Shown in pieces: positions 47,789-58,184 of a stretch of DNA of 64,000 bases. Under the pieces are notes generated by a model. It was given only the letters and a program-made list of their open reading frames with translations, was not told the origin of the DNA and ran no database searches. The stretch comes from Gentiana macrophylla. Its lineage: Eukaryota; Streptophyta; Magnoliopsida; Gentianales; Gentianaceae. The stretch spans positions 41,560,113-41,624,112 of the forward strand of contig CM047810.1 of assembly GCA_026214975.1 (NCBI GenBank), given 5' to 3'. Made by a program: the position numbers and the translations under genes. Numbering within the stretch: position 1 is the first letter of the stretch; the number at the start of each line of letters is the position of its first letter.

Positions 47789-48016
47789 TAAAAAAAAAAT
47801 GACATAATGAAGGTTCAAAATACTTTTCATTTTACAGTATCGATTATATCATATATATATGTCACACCATCGGTAAAGTGTTTTGTAGTTAGGAAAGTGA
47901 TGAGGCCACATAAATCATCTCTCGAAAAACTCATCTTGCTGCTGAAATATATTTTCTTTCTACTTTATATCTCATTTCACGGATAGGATGAAACTTCGAT
48001 AAAGTTTTTATTACAA
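47789..48016. other. AT-rich spacer between Copia-4 and Copia-5
   Basis: AT-rich sequence without a notable frame. I see no gene in it. Confidence 0.5.
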
Positions 48017-48169
48017 TGTTATTACGATATTTTTGGATTATTTTGTATTTATCCTTGTAAGGATAGTTTGGGCATGGTTTGTAAAGTTAGAAGCCATTAG
48101 GTGTACTATATATATGTTGTACTTGTGTGATCAATGAAAGATAGAAAAATTTCCTTCCATATTTTTACA
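48017..48169 (+). repeat. Copia-5 5' LTR
   Basis: 153 bp, with TATATATATG near 48106 as the likely promoter. It has the same length as the 3' copy, with about a dozen visible differences. Confidence 0.9.
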
Positions 48170-48502
48170 TGGTATCAGAGTCCGATGAAGAACGAGAAAG
48201 TTGACGGGTTGTGCTTCGTCCATTATGCTTTGCAATAGTGTTGAAATTGGAGGACCCAATACTAGTATATCAGACTTTGAACAGTTGGAATTCCCTTGAA
48301 ATTGAATACTTGGGGCTTGATATTTCCATAAAATAGATGAGCATAATTAGCAGAAATCGAATTGGAATAAAGCTTGCGAAGAATATCAATTAAAATTAGA
48401 TTCAAATTGAAGAAGGGCTTTCTCGAAACACCATCAACTGGATTACATTAAAAAAAAAAATTAAAAACAAATACAACAACAACAACAACTAGGGGATCAT
48501 CA

Positions 48503-49482
48503 ATGGCAGGACGCACCGACTTGGCATCGCGGAATCCTCTATTTCCGAAGGTAAACGAGGCTGTTGTTGTGATGTCGGCTCAGCCCGTTTCTTCGGTTCA
48601 GTCCACTACTTAACAGGCTGGATTCACAAATATTAATCCGATGCAATGGCAGTCAATCTTGGATTTATTAAACCTACCCAAACCCTATGATCGTTTGCCC
48701 GTTAAATCAGATTGGAATATTGATACTGGGGCGACACATCATGTGACAGGTGGCTTAAATTTGTTCGTTAATTCTCAACCTATTGTGCATTGCCCTATTG
48801 GCTTACCAGATGGGAGTTCGTCCGTTGCAACTCATAAGGGTACGGTTATTCTATCGGGAAATTTCGCATCTTAATAAAGTATTATATGTACCAAAGTTGA
48901 ATTGTAACTTGCTCTCGTCAACTCAATTTCTGGATGATAATCATTGCGTTATGCAGTTTACGGATAAATTGTGTTTTATGCAGGACCAAGTGACGATAAC
49001 ACTGATTGGACCCGGTGAGCATACAGAAGGACTTTTCTTTTTCTCAGGTGTTCTAGATGCCCGTGTTCTTGCCATTGATGGTGGAAAGTAGATGGAATTG
49101 AGGCACGGGCGGTTAGGCATCCCTCAGAAAAGGTTCTACGGCAGGTTCCAAATATTACTGTTTCTAAGAATTTGAATAAAGATGGGTGTGAAGTTTTTTT
49201 CCGGGCAAAACAGCCACGTGAACAATTTTCTCTTAGTGAAAACCGTGCTAGTTGAATGTTTGAGTTAGTTCATTGTGATTTATGGGGTATGTATACGGTA
49301 CCTTCCACTTGTGGGGCCACATATTTCCTGATAATTGTTGATGATATTTCATGTTCTGTTTGGATTTATTTAATTTTTAATAAAAGGGAGGTTGAAATAG
49401 TATTTTTGGATTTTATCGCTTTAATTGCTCGTCAATTTGATGTGACAGTTAAGCGAGTCCGAAGCGATAAGGGTAGTTTGGA
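48503..49482 (+). pseudogene. Copia-5 fused gag-protease-integrase remnant
   Basis: ATG at 48503 starts MAGRTDLASRNPLFPKV, a gag-like amino end. After an in-frame stop at 48611 the same frame passes straight to DWNIDTGATHHVTGGLNLFV (48641-48874), an intact protease DTGA. A frameshift leads to LNKVLYVPKLNCNLLSSTQF and GPGEHTEGLFFFSGV (48783-49091). Next come the pre-integrase piece and integrase start (49256-49470: VHCDLWGMYTVPSTCGATYF, VKRVRSDKGS). The integrase breaks off about 12 bp before the 3' LTR. Confidence 0.86.
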
Positions 49483-49635
49483 TGTTATTACTATATTTTT
49501 GGATGTATTTTGTATTATCCTAGTAAGGGTAGTTTTGGCATGTTTTGTAAAGTTAGAAGCCCTAGGGTGTACTATATATATGTTGTTTTTGTGTGATCAA
49601 TGAAAGATAGAAAAATTGCCTTCCACATTTTTACA
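49483..49635 (+). repeat. Copia-5 3' LTR
   Basis: 153 bp matching 48017-48169. It follows integrase sequence directly, with no polypurine tract, so the deletion ran up to the LTR edge. Confidence 0.9.
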
Positions 49636-50270
49636 GTTTTTGTGTAATTTTCGGTCCCTTAATCATTTTTCTTGTAGTTATTTGTTATGATCATTCTGGA
49701 ACATGTAGCTCTGTTAACCATCATGTTGTATTGTTTTCTTCGTTTGTATACAATATTGGTGATATTAATATCATAACGGTTATTAAAAAATGATTGACAT
49801 TACACACTATTACACATTTACTTATGATGACCTACATTGTGATTAATGTCGTGAGTTATGATCAAACGGTAAAATGTCTTGTATGACTCGTTATAACATA
49901 ACTGTTGTGGTAATAACATTTTCAATTCAATATTTTTTTTTTTTTGAAGTATGATCTAGATAATTTTTCTCACATTTAGTGGATACTACATTATTAATAG
50001 AGAGATGTGTGTGCTACAACAAAATAGTCACAACAAAGTAGTCACAACACACTTTTACACCATTAATCTTTGTGGGACTCATAGGAATCGATAAGTCTCT
50101 CATCGTAATTAATGATATAGAAGTGTGTTGTGATATTTTGTCATAGCACTATCAATAATTTTTTAATACGACTATTGTGTCATCTTCCTTCTTTGTTATA
50201 TATCTTGACTCCATGTTATTATGGAGAATAATACCATTACAACAATGATTTCATTACTATAAAAGAGTAA
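49636..50270. other. AT-rich spacer with a MITE-like unit
   Basis: No protein domain is recognised. The only structure is the inverted repeat listed at 50011-50149. Confidence 0.6.
50011..50149. mobile_element. MITE-like inverted repeat
   Basis: The left arm GTGCTACAACAAAATAGTCA (50011 on) is matched by the reverse complement of the right arm, GTGCTATGACAAAATATCAC (ending 50149). The match extends into CACAACACACTTYTAYAYCA and ATTAAT, so the arms are over 40 bp and leave only a short loop. The left arm has an internal duplication of AGTCACAACAAAGT. The unit is about 139 bp. No clear target duplication is visible, so the superfamily is not assigned. Confidence 0.72.
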
Positions 50271-51036
50271 TGATATGAGTATATCCATTGTATTATATAT
50301 AACTACACAACGGTCATCTGTATCTGATATGTCAAAATCAGCAAAGCTCCGCCAAATCCAGAAAAGAGTCATTGGATCCAAACATGGCCCATGCATAAGC
50401 CCAGTAATGGATAGGGTCCTCGGCCCAGCCATTCCGCCTTTCCATAAGCCGGACCAAGCCGAGCACAATCCAGCTCACCTCAGGCCTCACGATTCTCATT
50501 ATTGGCCAATGCAACAGGAATGAAGCAGCAAATAGCTAGCTCGGTACAAAGCACCGGGGGGCCGCCCTGGTCGCCCCCCAGCACACCCTGCTTCAGCACT
50601 AAGAAAGCCCTCACAACTAGGCAACAAAGTTCATAAACGACTCTTATGGGTGAAGAGCCCATAGCGAGCCCGCCAGGCTCTCACCGCTAGACTTCATGAC
50701 CGCCCACTCGCAGGCTGCGAGCTCACCATTTGTCTTTGCTCTCGCAAGATGTCATGCTCTCACCAGCTGGCCTGCTCCTGACCTCTATAAATAGCAGCAT
50801 CATCTCCAAAGAAAAGAGGAAGGCTTCACTTCCAAAACTACGTAAATTGGGCTTGATCCCTTACAAGCTAAAGTGCGTGGCGACCTTTTTAGGCTCGGCT
50901 CATAATAATAAACACAACATTTTCTTCATCATGTTCTTGAGCGCCGCCACACAACCACCGGAAAAATCAATCACTTTAGCCAGATATCCACCACTAAAAC
51001 ACTGTAAACACCATCGTGATAATTTCGACATTATCA
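50271..51036 (+). repeat. Tat-A 5' LTR
   Basis: Begins TGATATGAGTATATCC and ends TTCGACATTATCA, directly before the primer-binding site. TATAAATAG at 50786-50794 is the promoter candidate. The left edge is set by TG and by similarity of layout to Tat-B, so it may be off by some bases. The frames 50275-50523 and 50730-51092 are not recognised. Confidence 0.75.
50786..50794 (+). promoter_or_regulatory. TATA box in Tat-A LTR
   Basis: TATAAATAG in GC-richer sequence, 243 bp before the LTR end, in element orientation. Confidence 0.6.
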
Positions 51037-51054
51037 GTTGGCTCCGATATCGGG
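51037..51054 (+). other. Tat-A primer-binding site
   Basis: GTTGGCTCCGATATCGGG resembles the TGGCGCCGTTGCCGGGG type used by Tat and Athila elements. The homologous site of Tat-B is at 57841-57858. Confidence 0.8.
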
Positions 51055-51189
51055 AAATCAACATTTTCAGTATCTTTTCCGGACAAATATGAGATTTACA
51101 ACAATTTTCCAGCTCCGGTGGCCTAAATCCGCATATTTTTGGTTTTCCGGCTGAACCTTCAACGGAATCTTCATCCAGTTCATCCGGAT

Positions 51190-51399
51190 TTCTAGGCCTT
51201 CAACATGATCTCCATGCAGGTCTACAAGATCTTCATCCCTATCTCCAAGATGTTCACCCAGATCTCTAAGATCTTCATCCAATGGTCAGATGTCCAAATA
51301 TTTTTGGTTTTTGGCGAACCGAAACCGCCCATTATTGGTTTCCCGACTGGCATTCATCAAGATCTTCATCCAAGTCTCAGGATCTTCATCCAGTTCATC
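51190..51399 (+). repeat. AGATCTTCATCCA short repeats
   Basis: AGATCTTCATCC or variants (AGATGTTCACCCA, GGATCTTCATCCAG) recur at roughly 24-bp steps with CAAGATCT and TCTCCAAG linkers, ending where the family B LTR is inserted. The repeat resumes weakly after it, in TCATCATGTTCATCATAG at 53380. Confidence 0.7.
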
Positions 51400-51404
51400 A
51401 TGAT

Positions 51405-53354
51405 TGTTAGGAAATCTACGCGGGAACGCAGCAGAATTCAAAAATTTATTTCCTTTTAACCAGGATCGACTTCGTTTAAGCAATAAATAAATAAGCTAGT
51501 AGATGGTGGTTACCTTGCTTGTTCTAAAAGATCGACGCTTTGACCGTCTAAGGAGAGTAGCGATGCACGGAAGCGTTTGGCCTCTACCGGTGATCCACAC
51601 GAACAGCCCGCCGGAATCCACCATTGGATTGCTACTAGAAAAATCCGGTTGCTAGACCGGCCTTTTCTCTCTCTGTAAACTCTCTCTAAGAAGCTCTCTC
51701 TTTTTCACAAGAACTATTACCTCTTGGAATTGTGATGTACAAAAGAGCTAGCCAAGCCTCCCTATTTATAATAGTAGGTGGCGCCCCAAATGGTCTCCCC
51801 AACTGATTGGGATTAGCTTCTAGTAGATTGATGAGAGAGAAAACCTCTTCCGAATAAAATAAGGAAAATCCTTTTGATTGATTTATCGCATTTAATATTC
51901 AAAATCTTATATTAAATATATTTTCAAGATATATATTGACAATATCTTATATTGAGTATATCTTTATCTTATTACCATAAATCTATTTTTTTCAAAATAA
52001 ATTAATATCTAATATTAATATTATGGTAATCTTATTAATTAAATTGCACAATTCAAATGTATCCTATACACTTTGAATATGGCGACCCTTCCCACTAATT
52101 TGGGAATTGAGATTTTCTTTAATTAATATAATACTATGATTAATTAATTTGCAAAATACATGTATATATATATATATATTTCGAAATATATATCTAATAT
52201 GTGTACATTTAATTAATCATCATAATTAATGTCTTGTATTATATTTATTCATAATAAATAAATATCACCATATTAATTTACCACTATAACCTTTATAGTC
52301 TTGAGATAAATTCTTTCCTTATTTGGTTATCAACTATAACCACATTTTAATCCGGCTAGATGTTCTTATGTGTGTGACCCGATAGGCTTTCGAATATGTT
52401 GGCCGTAGACACAAAGTGCAAATTATGAAAATGCCTTTCATGCCCAACGATCAGGGGATAGCGTCTAACAACACACCGTGCCCCCAATCATCGGAAGAGT
52501 CAAATGCAATGACTACTACCTTTCATGTGAAATAGTTACTGTGTAAATAGAATCCTATCGGTGTAATAATATCCATACGGTCGTACGTCGACTGTCAAAC
52601 ATCAACGACCGTATCTTATAATCTGGGTTTCATGCTCTCTCGAAGTAACTCGTTTACTCCCACTTTGCAAAGATTCACGAGAGTAAGACAATTTTTATAA
52701 GAAGGCCCTTTCGGATATTCACCCCTACTGATAGGGTACGTGATTTCCGGACGACCAAACCTGTACACTCCACATGCTTCAGTATCACATCCAATCACTA
52801 CCGCATGATCGCCCCGTGGCTAGAGGAAACCTCAATAGTGTCAAAGCATGACAATTCACACCGTGATGCCATGTAGACTCCGGTCCTAAGAATAATTACA
52901 CAACCGCCACATAGTGTGACACTTAACAGTGTAAGTGGGTCAGTCTAACGTACGCATTCTCTAATACACGTCCACATACAGTCCAAGTGTCTCTACACTT
53001 CAATATACGAGATCTATCCCTGCCCTTAAAGACAGAAGAAAACTAATACATGCTAGTCTATTTGTACTATCAATGCCCTATTTAATAGTACATCAGCCTA
53101 GAGATATTTAAGTATCAAAATTGTTAAAGTGATTAGAGATCTCATCAACCATAATCACCTATCATGGTTTCTCTATCACAGTTTAATACTAAGAACGTTA
53201 TCATATAACAATTCATAATTGGTTTTTTAAAAGATCAAATATATGACAACAGAAAAGCCATTTAATATATGTATAAACATAAAGAAATAGTAGAAATGAT
53301 CCGACCCGGTCGGATCCGGTCCAACCCGATTGGGTTTATGACACTATTTCAACA
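51405..53354 (-). repeat. Family B solo LTR in Tat-A
   Basis: A 1950-bp LTR in minus orientation: TGTTAGGAAATCTACGCGGG at the left is the inverted LTR end, and CACTATTTCAACA at the right the inverted start. A perfect target duplication ATGAT lies at 51400-51404 and 53355-53359. It is more diverged from the copies at 21851 and 28893 than they are from each other. Confidence 0.94.
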
Positions 53355-53399
53355 ATGATCCTCAGGTCTACATCATGACTTTCATCATGTTCATCATAG

Positions 53400-53750
53400 A
53401 TTCACCATGAGCTCGGCCAGAATGAGTTCACGCAGCGTGACCTCGCCTAGAATGAGCTTGCCAATATGAGCTCTCCTGTTACAAGCTCGCCAATACAACC
53501 TCCAGATACGAGCTCTCAAGATCTCCAGATATGGGCTCTCTAGTCACGAGCTCTCCAGATAAGGGCTCTCTAGTCACGATCTCTCCAAATATGATATGAG
53601 CTCTCAAGTTACATGTTTTCCAGCGTGAGCTCTCAGGATATGATCTCTCCAGTTACAAGCTCTCTAGTACGAGCTCTCCAATTACGAGATCTTCAGCTCA
53701 AGCTCTCCAATACGTGATCTCCATGTACAAGCTCTCATTGGAATTCATTC
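53400..53750 (+). repeat. GAGCTCTCCAG-type short tandem repeats
   Basis: Some twenty degenerate units of about 17-18 bp, of the form GAGCTCTCCAGWTACGA, with SacI-like GAGCTC as the most constant part. They adjoin the 66-bp array on the right and belong to the same leader. Confidence 0.85.
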
Positions 53751-53929
53751 TCGCTTTACAACTCGAATGATTACGCATCATTTTTTGAAACTCACCCCCC
53801 GGAGTGATGGGTCAAACTATCTTATTTTTGGAACTCTCCCTACCAACAGTGACGGGACGAGCCTTCTCATTTTTGGAACTCACCAGAGATAACCTCTTCA
53901 TCAAAATGGGATTTCTCTTCACCAACAAT

Positions 53930-54447
53930 AAGCTCGTCCATTTCATAGTGCGGCACCTAAGCCCGTCGTCTTCATAGCACGGCACCTAATCCCGTCCGCT
54001 TCGTAGTGTGGCACCTAATCCCGTCCGCTTCATAGCACGGCATCATAGGACCGTCCATTTCATAGCGCGGAACCTAAGCTCATCGTCTTCATAGCGCGGC
54101 ACCTAAGCCCATCCGCTTCATAGCACGGCATCATAAGCCCGTCCATTTAATAGAGCGGCATTATAAGCTGTCTGCTTAATAGCGCGGCATCATCTGGGTT
54201 CTTCCGCTTCATAGCCTGGCCTTAACTTTAAGACCGTCCACTTAATAGCGTGGCATCATCTGGGTCCTTTCCCTTCATAGCGCGGCCTCAACTTTAAGAT
54301 TGCCTGCTTCATAGCACGGCATCATAAGCCCATCCGTTTAATAGTGCGTCATTATCTGGGTCCGTCCGCTTCATAGTGACGCCTTAACTTTAAGATCGTC
54401 CGCTTAATAGCGCAGCATCACTTGGGTCCGTCCACTTCATGGCACAG
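53930..54447 (+). repeat. 66-bp tandem array, left part
   Basis: Diverged units of the same array as 56062-56700: CTTCATAGCGCGGCAYC alternating with CCTAAGCCCGTCCG and CATCTGGGTCCG blocks. Left units (53940-54130) are shorter, near 33-45 bp, and the right-hand ones approach the 66-bp form. The right end, CACAG, is the target duplication of the Athila-like solo LTR. Confidence 0.9.
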
Positions 54448-56061
54448 TGTCTACGGATTTTTATCTATGCGAAATAAACAAGTAATAAATTTATAATCCG
54501 GTTAACCCCAAGTATAAGGATCGTAGTACTAGTGGTTAATGCCGGGTCGATCTTACGGGGAACTAGACGAATGCAAATCCTAGTTTTTGCCTAACTAAAC
54601 TATGTCACGAAAAACTAAACTAAACAGCGATTAAACAAAACTAAACTGAACATATATGCTGAATATAAACTAGACAGAGGACGAATCCAAAGCTAGGAAG
54701 GTTTGGTTGCGAACAAATTACTCTAGAAGTGCAATAGAAAATAAACTAACTAAACAGTTCAAGTCTCAAGGGTTAAATCAAGTTTAATGTGGGCAAACGA
54801 GTATTGATCCACCTATCCAACAAACACTAACCTCTCATCCACGATTATATTGCGGTTTTACCAAGTTGTGGTTCATCTTATCAAAGGTATGAATCCTACT
54901 TTAGTAGATGATTAAGCCTATTAATTTCTATCTTTCGATTTACGGAAATTAACGCGTCATAACATAAACAAAGATGTAAACTTTAACGTTTTAACCTAGA
55001 TTTCCAACCTATCAACTTTCGTTTGACATAGATTTAAGATCTATTCCTAAATCATGGTGATCTAGTGTTTATAAGGACTTTCATCAAATATAACACATCA
55101 TACATGCACATCTTTCGATATAAATGCAATTAATCAACATAAGACATGATAAAGGAAACAACTTGATTAAAAACTTACAAAATAACCGAAGAATCAAAAG
55201 TAATGTAAGTTGGATGGCTTCACAATGCTCGTTTGATTGAAGCCTAGCCTCTTAGCATCCTTGAATAGCTTGTATTGTTGAAGTAAATTGCATAAACTAA
55301 ACTAATTTTATCTAAGAATTTAAGAACATCAAACTGGGAAAAAACTGAGTAAAAACGCAGCCTATAGCCGCCCCTAGGGTTTAGGGTTCGAGAATTGTAG
55401 AATTGGTGTCTCAATGTGTGAAAATAGGCAAGTATTTATAGAGATTTGAGGCGGTTTCACTAAGTCGGCATCCGGGACGCTCGTTTGGTTAAGTAGGCGC
55501 TCGTCAGGTGTTACGAACTCCAACGCAGGCGTTAAATGCGGATAGCGCCCAAACTCTCTCGATCTTCTTTTCGCACCTTGACGCTAAATGCGCTTCTTAC
55601 GAGCGTTCGTTCGGTAAGTTCATGATGCCTCGATGATTGAATTCTTATACAGACGCCCGTTCGGATTATCAGGCGCCCGTCCACTCCTGGGGCGGGACTT
55701 GACGCTTGATTTAGCTGGAATAAAACTTGATTAAATCATCTCTATCTCTTTTCTGCCCACTCCATTCGATCATTATCTCTTCTTAAATCTTTATAGCTCG
55801 AATTTTAACCCTTTTGATCATCATTTGAGAACGATAAGCATACCTATAACACATGGGAAAACATCGCAAACTGTAATAAAGTCCAATTAATTATAATTCA
55901 CGATGAGAACACATAATTTATTCAATATTGCAATTAAGTCCTTAAAAACCTAGTATGCTCAATATTTCCATATAAGGGCCATTTATTATGCAATTAATCC
56001 AATTAAGGGGGAAAATACCATAAAATATATCATAATAAAACATAGATTTTCACCCTTAACA
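54448..56061 (-). repeat. Athila-like solo LTR in the array
   Basis: A 1614-bp unit with the perfect target duplication CACAG (54443-54447 and 56062-56066). On the minus strand it starts TGTTAAGGGTGAAAATC and ends AATCCGTAGACA. CTATAAATACTTGCC on the minus strand near 55435 gives the promoter and orientation. Its GATCGACCCGGCATTAACC end block recalls Athila/Tat LTR ends. It differs from the LTR at 15331 and 60394. No interior remains. Confidence 0.87.
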
Positions 56062-56700
56062 CACAGCCTCAACTTTTAGACCGTCAACTTAATAACGTGG
56101 CATCACCTGGGTCCGCCCGCTTCATAGCACGGCCTCAACTTTAATACCGTCCTCTTAATAGTGCGGCATCATCTGGGTCGGTCCGCTTCATAGCGTGGCC
56201 TCAACTTTAAGACCGTCCGCTTCATAGCATAACATTATAAGCCCGTCCACTTAATAGCGCGGCATCATCTGGGTCCGTCCGCTTCATAGCATGGCCTCAA
56301 CTTAAAGACCACCCGCTTAATAGCGCGGCATCACCTGGGTCTGTCCGCTTCATAGCACGGCCTCAACTTTAAGACCGTCCGCTTAATAGCGCGGCATCAT
56401 CTAGGTCCGTCCACTTCATAACGCGGCCTCAACTTTAAGACCACCTGCTTAATAGCGCGGCATCATCTGGATCAGTCCTCTTCATAGCACGGCCTCAATC
56501 ATAAGCAATCCACTTAATAGCGCGGCATCATCTGGTTCTGTCCGCTTCATAGCACGGCCTCAACTTTAAGACCGTCCACTTAATAGCGCGGCATCATCTG
56601 GGTCCATCCACTTCATAGTGCGGCCTCAACTTTAAGACCGTACGCTTAATAGCACGGCATCATCTGGGTCCGTCTGCTTCATAGCGCGGCCACAACTGTA
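56062..56700 (+). repeat. 66-bp tandem array, right part
   Basis: CATCAYCTGG starts units at 56101, 56167, 56263, 56329, 56395, 56461, 56526, 56592 and 56658. The steps are 66, 96, 66, 66, 66, 65, 66 and 66 bp. Each 66-bp unit is two related halves of about 33 bp, one with GCTTCATAGCGCGGCCTCAA and the other with GCTTAATAGCGCGGCATCAT. The 96-bp step contains one additional half unit. Confidence 0.95.
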
Positions 56701-56802
56701 AGACCGACTCCAGCTCGGCACCATAAGTCTGACTCCAGCTCGGCATCATATTTTGAACTCACCCTCGTGTAAATCTCTTGTAAGCCTAACTCCAGCTCGG
56801 CA
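56701..56802 (+). repeat. GACTCCAGCTCGGCA repeats at array end
   Basis: Three copies of CTCCAGCTCGGCAYCATA (near 56707, 56731 and 56791) close the array. The last runs directly into family B LTR sequence. Confidence 0.8.
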
Positions 56803-57217
56803 TCATATTTCTACTATTTCTTTATGTTTATACATATGATAAATGGCTTTCTGTTATCATATATTTCTTCGTTCAACGGACCAATTATGATATTGTATAT
56901 ATAATAAGTTCCCTAGTGTAAACTGTGAAAGAGAAATCATAATAATGATTATGGTTGATGAGATCTCGGCTCACTTTAATTGGTTTGATACTTAAATGTC
57001 TCTAGTAGCATGTGCTATTAAATGGGACATTAATAGTATGGTTAGAGTAGCATGTATTGGATGTATTTTATCTTATGAAGATAGGGATATATATCATCTA
57101 TCAAAGTGTTGTGACACTTGGACTGTACGTGGACGTGTATTAGAGAAGGCGTATGTTAGACTGACCCACTTACTTTATTAAGTGTCGCACTATGTGGCGG
57201 CTGTGTAATTATCCTAA
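56803..57217 (+). repeat. Family B LTR fragment
   Basis: It matches the part of the family B LTR that starts about 55 bp inside its 5' end, from ATTTCTACTATTTCTTTATG to GTGTAATTATCCT. Both ends are internal to the LTR and there is no target duplication. It is more diverged than the other copies. The frame 56996-57181 is chance. Confidence 0.87.
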
Positions 57218-57230
57218 GACAATAACTAGG

Positions 57231-57840
57231 TGATATACCCGAATTGGATTGGGGCCCTGTTCATCTAGATTGGGCCTATTTCATAGCCCAATAACAAATC
57301 TTGGCACTTCATTCCCTTAATCCGCAGTTCATAAGCCGGACCCAGTCCGCATCTCGTAAGCCAGATCCTGTCTGCGGTTCGTAAGCCGGACCCCTCCTAC
57401 TCCGACATCTCGGACACAATGGAACCTCCATGTTATCAGGCTGACATCAAGACAAGGAAGATATGAGTCCGACCTACATACGAGTCCACTGTCCGCCATA
57501 CTTATCCAGACAGCTGGCTGGTCCACTTGTATTTATTTGTATGATTATCTTTAATTATATCTTTTTAATGTCTTGTCATGTCTTGTCATGAACAATCTCG
57601 ACCGACTTAGTCTTAGCCTATATATACGGGATCACAATGTAATAGAAAGGATCCAAGAACTAATATACACAGAGCTACTCTGTCAATTTTTCGACTAACT
57701 TGTGTTTTCTCTCATAAGCTTTAGTCCGACTACCTTGTTCTTGATATTCACCATCTTCTCTCCGGAGAAATCATACATATACAGCCATATATCCTCACTA
57801 TATTACTCTTACCGTAAATCTGGTATACCATGCAATATTA
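57231..57840 (+). repeat. Tat-B 5' LTR
   Basis: Read from TGATATACCCGAATTGG to CATGCAATATTA, 610 bp. TATATATA at 57619-57626 is the promoter candidate. The end is set by the primer-binding site; the start is the first TG after the family B fragment and is less certain. Confidence 0.72.
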
Positions 57841-57858
57841 GTTGGCTCCGTTACCGGG
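57841..57858 (+). other. Tat-B primer-binding site
   Basis: GTTGGCTCCGTTACCGGG, directly after the LTR, in the TGGCGCCGTTGCCGGGG class used by Tat and Athila elements. Confidence 0.82.
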
Positions 57859-58184
57859 AAAAATCGTTGTCATTCAGCCTCTTTGGATCACTTGCTCCGC
57901 CATAAATTCGGTTTCACGGCGTCGCCGGCGGCGGAAGGAACTTTGGTATTTCGTCAGAATCGTCTCAACTTGAAGGACGTATTCAACGCCATCTTCAAAA
58001 CTCACACACGAGTCGCTCATAATACCCAGATTGGTATACGCTTTTGGTCATTTCAGCTCTTCAAGTAATAAGAGAGTTGGTTGCGTGTTGAAACCACCTG
58101 GAGATTGCACCTTTGGAATTGGTATTGGAATCTCAGTCGGAAAAAATATATAGCCAAAATATCTCCAAAGTATCTTAGTCAAAC

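Larger units (their letters stand above)
48017..49635 (+). mobile_element. Copia-5, 1.6-kb internally deleted element
   Basis: Two 153-bp LTRs (48017-48169 and 49483-49635), both starting TGTTATTAC and ending TTTTTACA, flank an interior of only 1313 bp. A primer-binding site TGGTATCAGAG follows the first LTR (48170-48180). The interior keeps the gag start, protease, pre-integrase module and the beginning of integrase; most of gag, the rest of integrase, RT and RNase H are gone. The outer flanks TACAA and GTTTT do not match, so no target duplication is visible. Confidence 0.88.
50271..56802 (+). mobile_element. Tat-A: LTR plus repeat-bearing leader
   Basis: It starts with an LTR (50271-51036) followed by GTTGGCTCCGATATCGGG, a primer-binding site of the Tat/Athila type. 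After it come tandem arrays that are typical of untranslated parts of Tat/Retand elements, interrupted by two solo LTRs (51405-53354 and 54448-56061). No gag or pol belonging to this element is seen: its sequence is cut off near 56802 by a family B LTR fragment. Its assignment to Tat rests on the primer-binding site and the arrays, not on proteins. Confidence 0.72.

Noticed and set aside
51286..51483. Frames crossing the left edge of the family B solo LTR
   Set aside because: They span an insertion junction and repeat sequence, so they cannot be conserved genes.
53930..56700. Possible protein repeats in the 66-bp array
   Set aside because: 66 is a multiple of three but stops occur in the frames and no long open frame spans the array.
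5050..57858. tRNA genes, suggested by tRNA-complementary stretches
   Set aside because: The matches are short primer-binding sites adjoining LTRs; no cloverleaf can be formed around them.
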